64,000 nt of DNA, taken from the NCBI RefSeq assembly GCF_002863305.2, contig NZ_CP136962.1, forward strand, positions 2,046,001 to 2,110,000, written 5' to 3'. Origin of the DNA: Neisseria perflava. Its GTDB lineage: Bacteria > Pseudomonadota > Gammaproteobacteria > Burkholderiales > Neisseriaceae. Every line of letters begins with the position of its first letter. Position 1 is the stretch's first letter. The notes under the pieces were generated by a model. That model did no database searches and was not told the origin of the DNA. It saw only the letters and a program-made list of their open reading frames with translations. The position numbers and the translations under genes are program-made. This document shows positions 50,252-58,546 of this stretch, in pieces.

Positions 50252-51763
50252 TTATTCAGGACGCATTTGCGGGAACAGAATCACGTCGCGGATGGTTTGC
50301 GAATCGGTCAGCAACATTACCAAGCGGTCGATGCCGATGCCGCAACCGCCGGTCGGTGGCAGGCCGAATTCCATGGCGCGGATGTAGTCGGCATCGTAGT
50401 GCATGGCTTCGTCGTCGCCGGCGTCTTTTTGCGCCACTTGCGCTTTGAAGCGTTCGGCTTGATCTTCCGGATCGTTCAACTCGGAGTAGCCGTTTGCCAG
50501 TTCGCGGCCGACAACGAAGAGCTCGAAGCGTTCGGTCAAACCCGGTTTGCTGTCGGATGCGCGTGCCAATGGCGATACTTCGACAGGGTAGTCGATGATG
50601 AAAGTCGGGTTCCACAGTTTGCCCTCGGCGCAACCTTCAAACAGGGCGAGTTGCAGGCTGCCGATGCCCGGAGACGGAGGCAGGCTTTCGCCGTGTTTGA
50701 CGATTTCTTTTTTCAGCCATTCTTCATTGTTCAACTGCTCATCGGTGTAGTGCGGATTGTATTTTTTGATGGCACCGAGAATGGTCAGGCGTTCAAACGG
50801 GCTTTCCAAATCGACTTCTTTGCCGTTGTAGCTGATTTTTGCCGTGCCGTTTACTGCGCGGGAAGCATTGCGGATGATGTCTTCCGCCATTTGCATCATG
50901 CGTTCGTAGTCGGAGAAGGCTTCGTAGAATTCGATCATGGTGAATTCAGGGTTGTGGCGCACGGACATGCCTTCGTTACGGAAGCTGCGGTTGATTTCAA
51001 ACACGCGTTCCAAGCCGCCGACAACCAGGCGTTTCAGATACAGCTCGGGCGCAATGCGCAGATAGAGCGGAATGTCCAAGGCATTGTGGTGGGTAACGAA
51101 CGGTTTTGCCGTCGCACCGCCTGGAATCGGGTGCATCATTGGGGTTTCAACTTCCAAATAATGCTCGTTGACCATGAAATTGCGCACGGATTGGATTATT
51201 TGGCTGCGTTTGATGAAGGTATTGCGCGATTCTTCGTTGGCAATCAAATCGACGTAGCGTTGACGGTATTTGGTTTCCTGATCGCTCAAACCTTTGTGTT
51301 TGTCCGGCAGAGGGCGCAGGGATTTGGACAGCAGACGGATGTTGGACACGCGCACGGTCAATTCGCCGTGGTTGGTTTTGAACAAAGTACCTTCCGCGCC
51401 GACGATGTCGCCCAGGTCCCAGTGGTTGAAGTCGTCCAAAACTTCTTGGCTCACGCCTTTGTTGTTCAAATAAAGCTGGATTTGACCGGTAACGTCTTGA
51501 ATGGTGGCGAAGCTGGCTTTGCCCATTTGACGTTTGAGCATCATGCGGCCGGCCACTTTGACAGGAATGCCTTGTGGGTCGAGTTCTTCTTTGCTGATTT
51601 CACCGTATTGGTTGTGCAGGTCGGCGGCAAAGCTGTCGCGTTTGAAATCGTTAGGGTAGGCGTTGCGTTCTTTGCGGATGTTGTGCAGTTTCTCGCGGCG
51701 CAGGGCGATGATTTGGTTTTCGTCCAACTGCGGCTCGATTTGAGGATTGTTTTGTTCGCTCAT
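50252..51763 (-). CDS. lysS: Lysyl-tRNA synthetase (class II)
   Basis: The 503-residue enzyme charges tRNA-Lys. An N-terminal OB-fold anticodon-binding domain (about 60-170) precedes the class II catalytic core. Motif 2 is visible as [20 protein letters not shown] and motif 3 as [16 protein letters not shown] near the C-terminus, which ends LFPQMRPE. Length is standard. GGAAAACACC precedes the start. A tRNA-Lys gene lies at 54647, though not in the same transcript. Confidence 0.97.
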   Translation of the reverse strand: MSEQNNPQIEPQLDENQIIALRREKLHNIRKERNAYPNDFKRDSFAADLHNQYGEISKEELDPQGIPVKVAGRMMLKRQMGKASFATIQDVTGQIQLYLNNKGVSQEVLDDFNHWDLGDIVGAEGTLFKTNHGELTVRVSNIRLLSKSLRPLPDKHKGLSDQETKYRQRYVDLIANEESRNTFIKRSQIIQSVRNFMVNEHYLEVETPMMHPIPGGATAKPFVTHHNALDIPLYLRIAPELYLKRLVVGGLERVFEINRSFRNEGMSVRHNPEFTMIEFYEAFSDYERMMQMAEDIIRNASRAVNGTAKISYNGKEVDLESPFERLTILGAIKKYNPHYTDEQLNNEEWLKKEIVKHGESLPPSPGIGSLQLALFEGCAEGKLWNPTFIIDYPVEVSPLARASDSKPGLTERFELFVVGRELANGYSELNDPEDQAERFKAQVAQKDAGDDEAMHYDADYIRAMEFGLPPTGGCGIGIDRLVMLLTDSQTIRDVILFPQMRPE

Positions 51764-52122
51764 GGTGTTTTCCGGAAAAATAAGTCAGGCTGCCCATGTG
51801 TTCAGACGGCCTGCATAAAGTGAAAAATTGGCTCTATTTTACGCGATGTCGGTGTTTTTTTCTATAAAGGTAGAAAGGCCGTCTGAAACCTGAACTGCCC
51901 CCAAAACTGTATTTTTGTGATCGGCTTGTCGGCGATGAAGGGATTTTTGCGGTGGTCGGTCATGATTTTGGACTGAAGGGTTTGAGTGCGCCGATGCTGC
52001 TTTCCTGACAGGCGGTTATCCAACGTCGCAGATGGGTGCGCAAGATGCACTATTGATCTGCGTACGTGTGCAGGTAGTGGAATACGGTTTGGTATTTGAA
52101 GAATGTATATTGGGTCATAAAA
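51764..52122. other. Intergenic region with DUS copies and possible IS remnants
   Basis: These roughly 360 bp hold the lysS promoter side, a DUS near 51800 and another near 51875. At 51892-51907 a stretch (AACTGCCCCCAAAACTG) resembles one arm of the palindromic repeats found at 52123 and 52804. Two short minus-strand frames (51862-52050 and the tail of 52050-52277) show no recognisable domain. I see no supported gene; it may be the debris of an insertion element. Confidence 0.4.
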
Positions 52123-52165
52123 AACTGCACCTTGTTAGTTGGAGGGCAACTTTGGGGGTGTAGTT
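52123..52165 (+). repeat. Palindromic repeat, copy A
   Basis: A 43-nt element begins AACTGCACCTTGTTAGTTGG and ends with GGGTGTAGTT. It can fold with outer arms AACTGCACC/GGGTGTAGTT and inner arms AGTTG/CAACT. Copy B at 52804 is nearly the same and in the same orientation. It looks like two insertion-element ends fused with the interior deleted. Confidence 0.6.
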
Positions 52166-52188
52166 CATTCTGTCTAATATCTTGCTCT

Positions 52189-52764
52189 TCAATTATCAAA
52201 ACCTCTGGATTTAGATACGGAAATTGCTTCAATACGTGCCATTTGACGGTAACGCCGAGTTTGATTCGGTGCTCCACCTTTACTCGGATAAATCCCTGCC
52301 CCCTGTTCTACTATAAATCCGAAATGTTTCGGTTGGCGGGCAAATGTTGTGTATTCACGCGCTTCGATTTCTGATAGTTGGATTCCTTTGACTTTGCCCA
52401 GCTTGGCTTCTGCGTCTTTAATCTTCATACCCGGGTGTACACCTGAAGTTGTGTGACAGGTAGGAGAATCGGTTTCCAAAAAATTAATTTTTTTATGCAG
52501 TTTTATAGGGGTATCAGGATCATCTTCCCCATCTTGAGAAGCGAAAACCAAGACGTCTTTAGACAGTGCGATGGCAACAAAAGACACGCCATCGGCATCG
52601 CTTGTTTTATCCATTTTTGCTTTCGGAAATTTCTGTTTTACCTGTTTCAAGTTTTGCCCCAATTTAATTCCTCCGATACTGTCTTTTTGAATCAAACATT
52701 CGGCAGCAGCCGGCATGGCAAGACCCAAGATCAACGCGCTCATTATCCCGATTTTGTGCAACAT
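52189..52764 (-). CDS. Secreted protein of unknown function
   Basis: This 191-residue protein has a signal peptide (MLHKIGIMSALILGLAMPAAAE, cleavage after AAA). TAGGAAAGTAACC precedes the start. The mature part contains GIKLGQNLKQVKQKFPKAKM and, later, GVHPGMKIKDAEAKLGKVKG, which look like two copies of one motif (G-x-K-x-G-x-x-L/x-x-A/V-K). That suggests two repeats of a small periplasmic fold. No function can be named. It is flanked on both sides by copies of a 43-45 nt palindromic repeat, so it may have arrived as a cassette. Confidence 0.75.
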   Translation of the reverse strand: MLHKIGIMSALILGLAMPAAAECLIQKDSIGGIKLGQNLKQVKQKFPKAKMDKTSDADGVSFVAIALSKDVLVFASQDGEDDPDTPIKLHKKINFLETDSPTCHTTSGVHPGMKIKDAEAKLGKVKGIQLSEIEAREYTTFARQPKHFGFIVEQGAGIYPSKGGAPNQTRRYRQMARIEAISVSKSRGFDN

Positions 52765-52803
52765 GGTTACTTTCCTATTTAATAAAAATTAGTTATAAAA
52801 AAA

Positions 52804-52848
52804 AACTGCACCTTGTTAGTTGGAGTGGCAACTTTTTGGGTGCAGTTT
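52804..52848 (+). repeat. Palindromic repeat, copy B
   Basis: This 45-nt element shares AACTGCACCTTGTTAGTTGG with copy A and ends in GGGTGCAGTT, giving a cleaner palindrome. It lies 39 bp upstream of the start of the secreted-protein gene, on whose other side copy A lies. Confidence 0.65.
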
Positions 52849-52904
52849 AACCTGAAAAATCAGCTTCAGACGGCCTTTTGTTTCATGAAGGGTCGTATCG
52901 GCAG

Positions 52905-54347
52905 TTAGATATCGGTTTCTAAATAAACAACTTGGGTTTGCAGATATTCTTCTAAGCCGTGTTTACCGTCGGCGCCGCCGATACCTGATTTTTTCCAACC
53001 GGCATGGAAGCCCTGCATGGCTTCGAAGTTTTCGCGGTTGATGTAGGTTTCGCCGAAACGCAAGCGGCGGGTTACATAAAACGCTTCATTCAGATTGGTG
53101 GTATAGACGGAGCTGGTCAGGCCGAATTCGCTGTCGTTTGCCAAAGCGATGACTTGGTCGAGCGTGTCGAAAGTGGCAACAGGCAGGACAGGGCCGAAGG
53201 TTTCTTCCTTCATGATGTCCATGCTGTTGTCGGTATCGGTCAGCAGGGTCGGCTCGAAGAAATAGCCGCGTCCTTCGGCGCGTTTGCCGCCGCAGACCAG
53301 TGTCGCACCTTGTTTGACGGCGCGTTCCACTTTTTCAGCAACGGCTTTGACAGCGCGCTCTTCAATCAGCGGACCCATTTCCAGTGCGCCGGGTTCAGCC
53401 TTGGCCGGGTTGCCGTAGCGCACGCCTTTCATGGCGGCGGTCATTTTTTCGATAAACGAGTCTTTCAGGCTGCTGTGGACATATACGCGTTCGGCGCAGT
53501 TACAGATTTGGCCGGTATTGCCCACGCGTGAAGCCAAGATGGATTTGACGGCCAGATCCAAGTCGGCATCTTTCAGGACGATGGCAGGGGCTTTGCCGCC
53601 CAGTTCCAGTGAGACTTTGGTAATGTTGGCGGAGGCGGCTTCCATTACTTGGCGGCCGGCATCGACAGAACCGGTCAGGCTGACCATATCGACTTGTGGA
53701 TGCGATGCCAAGGCATTGCCGATTTCCGCGCCTGGGCCGTTGACGACGTTGAATACGCCGGCCGGTAAGCCTGAAGCATGAACGATTTCAGCAAAAATGT
53801 GGCAGTTAATCGGGGTAACGCTGCTCGGTTTGACGACGATGGTATTTCCGGTTACCAAAGCCGGGCCCATTTTGCGGGCGATCAGGAAGAATGGGAAGTT
53901 CCACGGCAAAATGCCGGCGATTACGCCCAAAGGACGTTTGAACAATAAAATGTTTTCGCGCGGACGGTCGCTCTGGATGATTTCGCCTTCATAACGGCGC
54001 GCCCATTCGGCTTGATAATCGAGATAATCGGCAGTGAACATAACTTCTATGCGTGCCAAATCTTTGGTTTTGCCGCCTTCGGCAACAATGGTATCTGTCA
54101 GCTCGTCAGCTCGTTCGCGGATGCCTTGGGCAATTTTGCGCAGGTATGCGCCGCGTTCAACGGCAGGCAAACGTTCCCATGCAGTTTGCGCGTCTCTGGC
54201 CGCGGCAACGGCACGATCAACATCGGCTTTTCCGCCTTTAGGCTCACGCGCGATGACTTCTTCAGTTGCTGGATTCAATACATCACGCCATGTGCCGTTA
54301 AAGTCGGTTTCAAAGCGGCCGTTGATATACATAGACAGTTGTTTCAT
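52905..54347 (-). CDS. aldA: Aldehyde dehydrogenase, AldA type
   Basis: The 480-residue NAD-dependent enzyme resembles E. coli AldA (lactaldehyde/glycolaldehyde dehydrogenase) along its length. Shared stretches include ADYLDYQAEWARRYEGEIIQ, LPWNFPFFLIARKMGPAL, FGETYINRENFEAMQGFHAG and KHGLEEYLQTQVVYL. The catalytic Glu is in LELGGKAP and the catalytic Cys in GQICNCAERV. The start MKQLSMYINGRF at 54347 follows AGGAGAAGGTTTG; a longer frame to 54413 is rejected. The physiological aldehyde is not fixed by sequence alone. No fucose or rhamnose genes are nearby. Confidence 0.88.
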   Translation of the reverse strand: MKQLSMYINGRFETDFNGTWRDVLNPATEEVIAREPKGGKADVDRAVAAARDAQTAWERLPAVERGAYLRKIAQGIRERADELTDTIVAEGGKTKDLARIEVMFTADYLDYQAEWARRYEGEIIQSDRPRENILLFKRPLGVIAGILPWNFPFFLIARKMGPALVTGNTIVVKPSSVTPINCHIFAEIVHASGLPAGVFNVVNGPGAEIGNALASHPQVDMVSLTGSVDAGRQVMEAASANITKVSLELGGKAPAIVLKDADLDLAVKSILASRVGNTGQICNCAERVYVHSSLKDSFIEKMTAAMKGVRYGNPAKAEPGALEMGPLIEERAVKAVAEKVERAVKQGATLVCGGKRAEGRGYFFEPTLLTDTDNSMDIMKEETFGPVLPVATFDTLDQVIALANDSEFGLTSSVYTTNLNEAFYVTRRLRFGETYINRENFEAMQGFHAGWKKSGIGGADGKHGLEEYLQTQVVYLETDI

Positions 54348-54612
54348 CAAACCTTCTCCTGTTGTTGTAGTTGGATGTAGTTTTAGTCTATGCCTAAATT
54401 GTCTGGCATACAAGAGGATTTAGCGTGGGTTGATGGTAGGTATTTGGAAGTTTTTAGAAAAAGATGATGGGTGAGGGAGTTGGATAAGAGGTCGGTGCTG
54501 GTGTGATGCCTTGAGTTGAGTCCATAACAGCATTGTGACAAAGCTCGGATATTGCTTGATTTTGATGATGAGAAAGGTATCAAGTGAAGAAAGGCTTGAT
54601 GGAGAATATAAA

Positions 54613-54640
54613 AAAACCTGCTTTTTTCAAAGCAGGTTTT
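54613..54640 (-). terminator. Terminator of tRNA-Lys
   Basis: AAAACCTGCTTT and AAAGCAGGTTTT form a 12-bp stem with a 4-nt loop just beyond the 3' end of the minus-strand tRNA; on that strand T-rich sequence follows. Confidence 0.85.
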
Positions 54641-54646
54641 CATATT

Positions 54647-54722
54647 TGGTGGGTCGTGAGCGATTCGAACGCTCGACCAACGGATTAAAAGTCCGCTGCT
54701 CTACCGACTGAGCTAACGACCC
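54647..54722 (-). tRNA. tRNA-Lys (UUU)
   Basis: On the minus strand the acceptor GGGTCGT pairs with ACGACCC, with discriminator A and encoded CCA. The anticodon loop CTTTTAA gives UUU. A terminator follows directly. Confidence 0.96.
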
Positions 54723-54904
54723 GATAAGCTGTGCATTATAGGTAGCTTGTTTCTTTTCGTCAACTGTTTTTTTGAAATTTTTTTCAAAAAACGTAAATCG
54801 GCTGTTATTTGGCGTTAATTCTTCCTTTTTTGAGCATTTATTATGTTATGATTTTTGGGTCTGTCAGTTTTGGCGGATATTTTTTAGATCAAAGGATATA
54901 CAAC

Positions 54905-55303
54905 ATGAAAAAATTATTGATTGCTGCAATGATGGTAGCCGGTCTGGCTGCGTGTACACAAGAAGCGAAAAAAGAAACCCAAGAGGCGGCTTCTGCTGTT
55001 GCTTCCGATGTAAACGCTGCTGCTGAAAATGCAGCTTCTGCTGTGGATGCTGCTGCTTCTGAAGCCAAAGGTGCGGCTGAGCAAGCTGTTTCTGATGTTA
55101 AAGACGCAGCTGCAGATGCTAAAGCAACTGCGGATAAAGCAGTTTCTGACGCTAAAGATGCTGCCGGTAAAGCGGTTGAAGAAGCTAAAGATGCGGTTTC
55201 TGATGCTAAAGATGCTGCCAAAGACGCAGCTAAAGACGCTATGGGTAAAGCAGCCGATGCGACTCAAGAAGCTGCCGACAAATTGAAAGACGCTGCTAAA
55301 TAA
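54905..55303 (+). CDS. Ala-rich repeat lipoprotein
   Basis: The 132-residue protein starts MKKLLIAAMMVAGLAAC with a lipobox, so Cys16 should be lipidated and the protein membrane-anchored. The rest is almost only Ala, Lys, Asp, Glu and Ser in repeated units such as SDAKDAA and AADKA, predicted as one long amphipathic helix or coiled coil, similar to LEA-like or apolipoprotein-like repeats. No enzyme motif exists. ATCAAAGGATATACAAC supplies the ribosome-binding site; an upstream frame to 54809 lacks this logic. Possible roles are envelope spacer or stress protection (inference). Confidence 0.85.
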   Translation: MKKLLIAAMMVAGLAACTQEAKKETQEAASAVASDVNAAAENAASAVDAAASEAKGAAEQAVSDVKDAAADAKATADKAVSDAKDAAGKAVEEAKDAVSDAKDAAKDAAKDAMGKAADATQEAADKLKDAAK

Positions 55304-55322
55304 GCTGGTGTTTGATATTTGA

Positions 55323-55355
55323 AAAGGCCGTCTGAAATGTTCGGACGGCCTTTTT
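55323..55355. terminator. DUS hairpin terminator, imperfect
   Basis: AAAGGCCGTCTGAA and TTCGGACGGCCTTT pair with one A-to-G change in the second DUS, followed by TTTAT. It lies between the lipoprotein gene and the convergent TerC gene and can serve both. Confidence 0.75.
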
Positions 55356-55366
55356 ATATCGGCAGA

Positions 55367-56341
55367 TTATTTTTTCTCTTGCTGACGCGTGTACACCAAA
55401 GAAGTCAGGATGGACGCGCCCAGTGCGCCGAAGACGACGGACAGGGAAATGGAAATCGGGATATGCACCCAGTGCATAATCAACATCTTGATACCGATAA
55501 AGCTCAACACGAAAGCCAAGCCGTATTTGAGGAAAATAAAGCGTTCGGCAAAGTCTGCCAGTAAAAAGTACATGGCACGCAGGCCCAAGATGGCAAAAAT
55601 GTTGGAAGTGAGGACGATGAAAGGGTCGGTGGTTACGGCAAAAATAGCGGGGATGCTGTCCACGGCGAAGATGACGTCGCTCAATTCGATCATAATCAAT
55701 ACCAGCAAAAGCGGCGTAGCGATGCGTTTGCCGTTTTCAATGGTAAAGAATTTTTCACCGTCAAACTGTGGGCTGGTCGGGATGACTTTTTTGAGTAGGG
55801 TTAGGATCTTGTTTTGGGAAAGGTCTTCCTCTTCGTCCGATTCGGGTTTCATCATGTGGATGCCGGTATAGAGCAGGAATGCGCCGAAAAGGTAGAGAAT
55901 CCATTCAAATTGTTGTACCAAGGCTGCGCCGATGAAGATCATGATGGCGCGCAGGACGATGGCGCCGAATACGCCATAGAGCAAGACGCGGTGTTGGAAT
56001 TTGGGTTCGACTTTGAAGTAGCCGAAAATCATCAGGAAAACGAAGATGTTATCGACGGCGAGGGATTTTTCGAGCACATAGCCGGTGAAGAATTCGAGGA
56101 CTTTTTCTTTGGCGACAATGGCCCCGTAAGTTGGGTTGCCCGCCAGTTCAAAATAGAGCCAGCCTGCAAACGTGCAGGATACGGCCACCCAAATGCCGCT
56201 CCAGGCGAGGGCTTCTTTGATGCTGACTTTGTGGGCGCCGTTTTTTTTCAGCGATACCATATCGATGGCGATCATGATTAAGACGGCGATAAAGAAGATG
56301 CCGTAAAACATCGGCGAGCCGACGGACGGGTATTGGGTCAT
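55367..56341 (-). CDS. TerC family integral membrane protein
   Basis: The 324-residue protein has about nine hydrophobic segments and the TerC hallmark LEKSLAVDNIFVFLMIFGYF plus a second acidic membrane motif (DVIFAVDSIPAIFAVTTDPF). TerC/Alx proteins have been linked to tellurite resistance and, more recently, to manganese export and metal loading of exported proteins. ATG 56341 is preferred over a TTG six bases upstream because AAGGA is well placed. A CopD-like membrane gene lies 33 bp upstream on the same strand, so the two may be co-expressed. Confidence 0.9.
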   Translation of the reverse strand: MTQYPSVGSPMFYGIFFIAVLIMIAIDMVSLKKNGAHKVSIKEALAWSGIWVAVSCTFAGWLYFELAGNPTYGAIVAKEKVLEFFTGYVLEKSLAVDNIFVFLMIFGYFKVEPKFQHRVLLYGVFGAIVLRAIMIFIGAALVQQFEWILYLFGAFLLYTGIHMMKPESDEEEDLSQNKILTLLKKVIPTSPQFDGEKFFTIENGKRIATPLLLVLIMIELSDVIFAVDSIPAIFAVTTDPFIVLTSNIFAILGLRAMYFLLADFAERFIFLKYGLAFVLSFIGIKMLIMHWVHIPISISLSVVFGALGASILTSLVYTRQQEKK

Positions 56342-56374
56342 AAACAATCCTTGTGTGTGGGGTATAGGTAAGGT

Positions 56375-56824
56375 TTACCAAGACAGGTAGAACATCGCCT
56401 TGGCAAAAAAGACGATAAACAGCATATGGCTGAATACGACGGCGTGTATGTATTTTGACCAGCCGACGGTGAGGGTGTGCCGTGCCATTTTGACGACGGC
56501 GATGGCAAAATGTACCAAAACGCTTATTGCCAACAGGATTTTGATGCTCAGCATGATGCCGAAAGAGCTGTCGAATGGGTGGTGAAGTATCGGCAGGTAG
56601 CGGTTGTACACCATCACGATGCCGCTGATGAACAAGGTAATGACGACAGGCGGCATTACGCGGACGGCACGATGGGACATGGCACGTTCGACTTCGCGGC
56701 GCGATTCGCGCGAAACGCGGCCGGTGTGCAAAACGGAGAGAACCAGCATTTCGAAAAATACGCCGCCGACAAAGGCAATCGCGCAATAAACGTGGATGAT
56801 GTGTGCCAGTGCGTAGATACTCAT
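56375..56824 (-). CDS. CopD-like four-helix membrane protein
   Basis: The 149-residue protein has four membrane helices with histidines inside them (ALAHIIHVYCAIAFVGGVFF in the first, HAVVFSHMLFIVFFAKAMF in the last). This resembles the CopD/HemJ-type superfamily of small copper- or heme-related membrane proteins. The precise role cannot be read from sequence. Start MSIYALAHII at 56824 follows CCGGAAACACCCGTC; a TTG-started frame nine codons longer is possible. It precedes the TerC gene, hinting at a shared metal-related function (inference). Confidence 0.65.
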   Translation of the reverse strand: MSIYALAHIIHVYCAIAFVGGVFFEMLVLSVLHTGRVSRESRREVERAMSHRAVRVMPPVVITLFISGIVMVYNRYLPILHHPFDSSFGIMLSIKILLAISVLVHFAIAVVKMARHTLTVGWSKYIHAVVFSHMLFIVFFAKAMFYLSW

Positions 56825-57078
56825 GACGGGTGTTTCCGGTAATTCAGACAAGTCGTCATTGTATCACTACCGAATGCGGTTGATGTATGCGCAATTTTAT
56901 GCCAAATATATTAAATTTTATAAATATTCTATTGGAATTTCCGTTTATTTTTGAAGTTAACCGTTCATTAAGGGCGTTATCTTAGTTTAATCTGTCTTTA
57001 CTTATCAGAAAATATATTAATGAAAGGTTGTGCCATACTGTTCCATATAAAGCTTAACCCCTGATGGAGAATCAAACC

Positions 57079-57291
57079 ATGAAGAAAACTTTTGCAAAAA
57101 CTGTGACCTTGATCATGCTGGCCGCTTCTTTGGGTGCATGTGCCAATATGACTCAAACCCAACGCAACACTGCTGCTGGTGCGGTATTGGGTGGTGTGGC
57201 AGGTAACTTGATTGGTGGCGATACCGGCTCTACCTTGGGTGGCGCGGCTTTGGGTGGCGTTATCGGCAGCCAGGTTCATACCCGCTACTAA
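57079..57291 (+). CDS. Small glycine-zipper lipoprotein
   Basis: This 70-residue protein starts MKKTFAKTVTLIMLAASLGAC, a signal peptide with lipobox (lipidated Cys21). The mature part is a glycine zipper (AAGAVLGGVAGNLIGGDTGS, then LGGAALGGVIGSQV), as in SlyB/Rcs-type outer-membrane lipoproteins. These are thought to pack helices in the membrane. Start follows TGGAGAATCAAACC; an in-frame ATG five codons upstream is less likely since the lipoprotein signal begins here. Confidence 0.85.
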   Translation: MKKTFAKTVTLIMLAASLGACANMTQTQRNTAAGAVLGGVAGNLIGGDTGSTLGGAALGGVIGSQVHTRY

Positions 57292-57313
57292 TCCTTTATT
57301 CGGTTAAAAATAA

Positions 57314-57347
57314 AAAAGGCCGTCTGAATATTCAGACGGCCTTTTGT
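57314..57347. terminator. Bidirectional DUS terminator
   Basis: AAAAAGGCCGTCTGAATA and TATTCAGACGGCCTTTT form a compact palindrome between the glycine-zipper gene and the convergent oxyR. T-runs lie on both outer sides, so it can stop both transcripts. Confidence 0.85.
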
Positions 57348-57355
57348 TTTACGGT

Positions 57356-58276
57356 TTATTCGTTGACGAACGTTACACCGGTCAGTTGCGATTGCAAAAT
57401 AGCCGTGCGCAAAGCAGTCAGTGCTTTCGGTCGGACAAAGTTGCGGCGATAGGCCAAAACGACACGGCGGTGCGGTGCAGTGCCTTCAAACGGGATAATG
57501 CTGAAAAGCATATGGTCGTTTTCGGTCAATGCGGTAGCCGGCATGACGCTGATGGCCAAACCGCTGGCAACCATGTGGCGGATGGTGTTGATGGAGCTGC
57601 CTTGCAGGGTATTGGTCAAACCTTGGATTTTCTGTTTGGAAGCCAATTCGGAACAGCTCGCCAACACTTGGTCGCGCATACAGTTGCCTTCGGACAGCAG
57701 CAACACTTGTTCTTCGCCCAAAAGCTGAGGCGTAACGGCATCGAGTTCTTCAAAGTGATGTCCTTTGGGAACAATGACGAAGAAAGGTTCGTCATACAGA
57801 GGCTCGGTTACGATGCCCGGCTCTTGGAACGGTTCGGCAACGACGATTGCATCGACATCGCCACGTTTGAGCGACTCGGTCAGGATGTGGGTATAGTTCT
57901 CTTCCAGCATCAGCGGCATTTTCGGCGCGGTTTCACGCAGCGCGGTAATGAGCTTGGGCAGAAGGTAGGGGGCAACGGTAAAAATCAGGCCGAGTTTGAA
58001 CGCGCCTTCCAATTCGTTTTGCTCTTCATTGGCAAGGTGCTTGATGAGTTCGGCTTCTTCCAAAACCCGGCGGGCTTGGGCGACAATGCGCTCGCCCGCT
58101 TCGGTCGTGATGATGTCGTTGCTGCTACGGTCGAACAGGGATACCGACAGCTCTTCCTCCAGCTTTTTGATGGCGATGGAGAGGGTGGGCTGGCTGACAA
58201 AGCAGCGTCGTGCGGCACGTCCGAAGTGACGTTCTTGTGCGACGGCTACGATGTAACGCAATTCGGTCAAGGTCAT
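57356..58276 (-). CDS. oxyR: Peroxide-sensing regulator OxyR
   Basis: The 306-residue LysR-type protein has an N-terminal winged helix-turn-helix (RHFGRAARRCFVSQPTLSIA) and a C-terminal sensor domain. The redox pair is at exactly the E. coli positions, Cys199 and Cys208 (GNCMRDQVLASCSEL), which form a disulfide when peroxide rises. In Neisseria OxyR controls catalase and related genes. It begins only 3 bp after the minE stop, making it the last gene of minCDE-oxyR, an arrangement known from gonococcus. Confidence 0.95.
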   Translation of the reverse strand: MTLTELRYIVAVAQERHFGRAARRCFVSQPTLSIAIKKLEEELSVSLFDRSSNDIITTEAGERIVAQARRVLEEAELIKHLANEEQNELEGAFKLGLIFTVAPYLLPKLITALRETAPKMPLMLEENYTHILTESLKRGDVDAIVVAEPFQEPGIVTEPLYDEPFFVIVPKGHHFEELDAVTPQLLGEEQVLLLSEGNCMRDQVLASCSELASKQKIQGLTNTLQGSSINTIRHMVASGLAISVMPATALTENDHMLFSIIPFEGTAPHRRVVLAYRRNFVRPKALTALRTAILQSQLTGVTFVNE

Positions 58277-58279
58277 GTG

Positions 58280-58543
58280 TTAAGCCTTTTTTTGTTCCGG
58301 CAGGGTGATGTTCAGCTCAAGAACGTCCAAGCCGTCTTGTTTCTCTTGGGAGATGCGGATGTCGTCCAATGATACGTTGACGTATTTGGACAGGACTTCC
58401 AACAACTCTTTACGCAGGGTCGGCAGATAGTCCGGAGCTTGGCCTTCTTGTGCGCGCTCTTGCGCGATGATGATTTGCAGGCGGTCGCGCGCGACTGTGG
58501 CGGTTTTCGGCTTTCTGCCGAACAGCATATCGAGCAGTGACAT
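58280..58543 (-). CDS. minE: Cell division topological specificity factor MinE
   Basis: The 87-residue protein restricts MinC/MinD inhibition to the poles. It has the membrane-targeting N-terminus [10 protein letters not shown], the MinD-binding segment [17 protein letters not shown] and the dimer domain. It lies 3 bp from minD and 3 bp from oxyR. Confidence 0.96.
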   Translation of the reverse strand: MSLLDMLFGRKPKTATVARDRLQIIIAQERAQEGQAPDYLPTLRKELLEVLSKYVNVSLDDIRISQEKQDGLDVLELNITLPEQKKA

Positions 58544-58546
58544 GTA

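Noticed and set aside
50249..51823. A 524-codon open frame on the plus strand
   Set aside because: It lies wholly opposite lysS, whose motifs are clear. The reverse frame has no recognisable domain and arises from codon bias.
51862..52050. A 62-codon minus-strand frame that might be a transposase remnant
   Set aside because: I cannot match it to any transposase family; only its neighbourhood suggests mobile DNA.
52050..52277. A 75-codon minus-strand frame overlapping the secreted-protein gene end and palindromic repeat A
   Set aside because: It runs through a repeat, has no recognisable start signal or domain, and overlaps the better-supported gene at 52189.
54383..54643. An 86-codon minus-strand frame between aldA and tRNA-Lys
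   Set aside because: It overlaps the tRNA terminator and has no family resemblance or ribosome-binding site.
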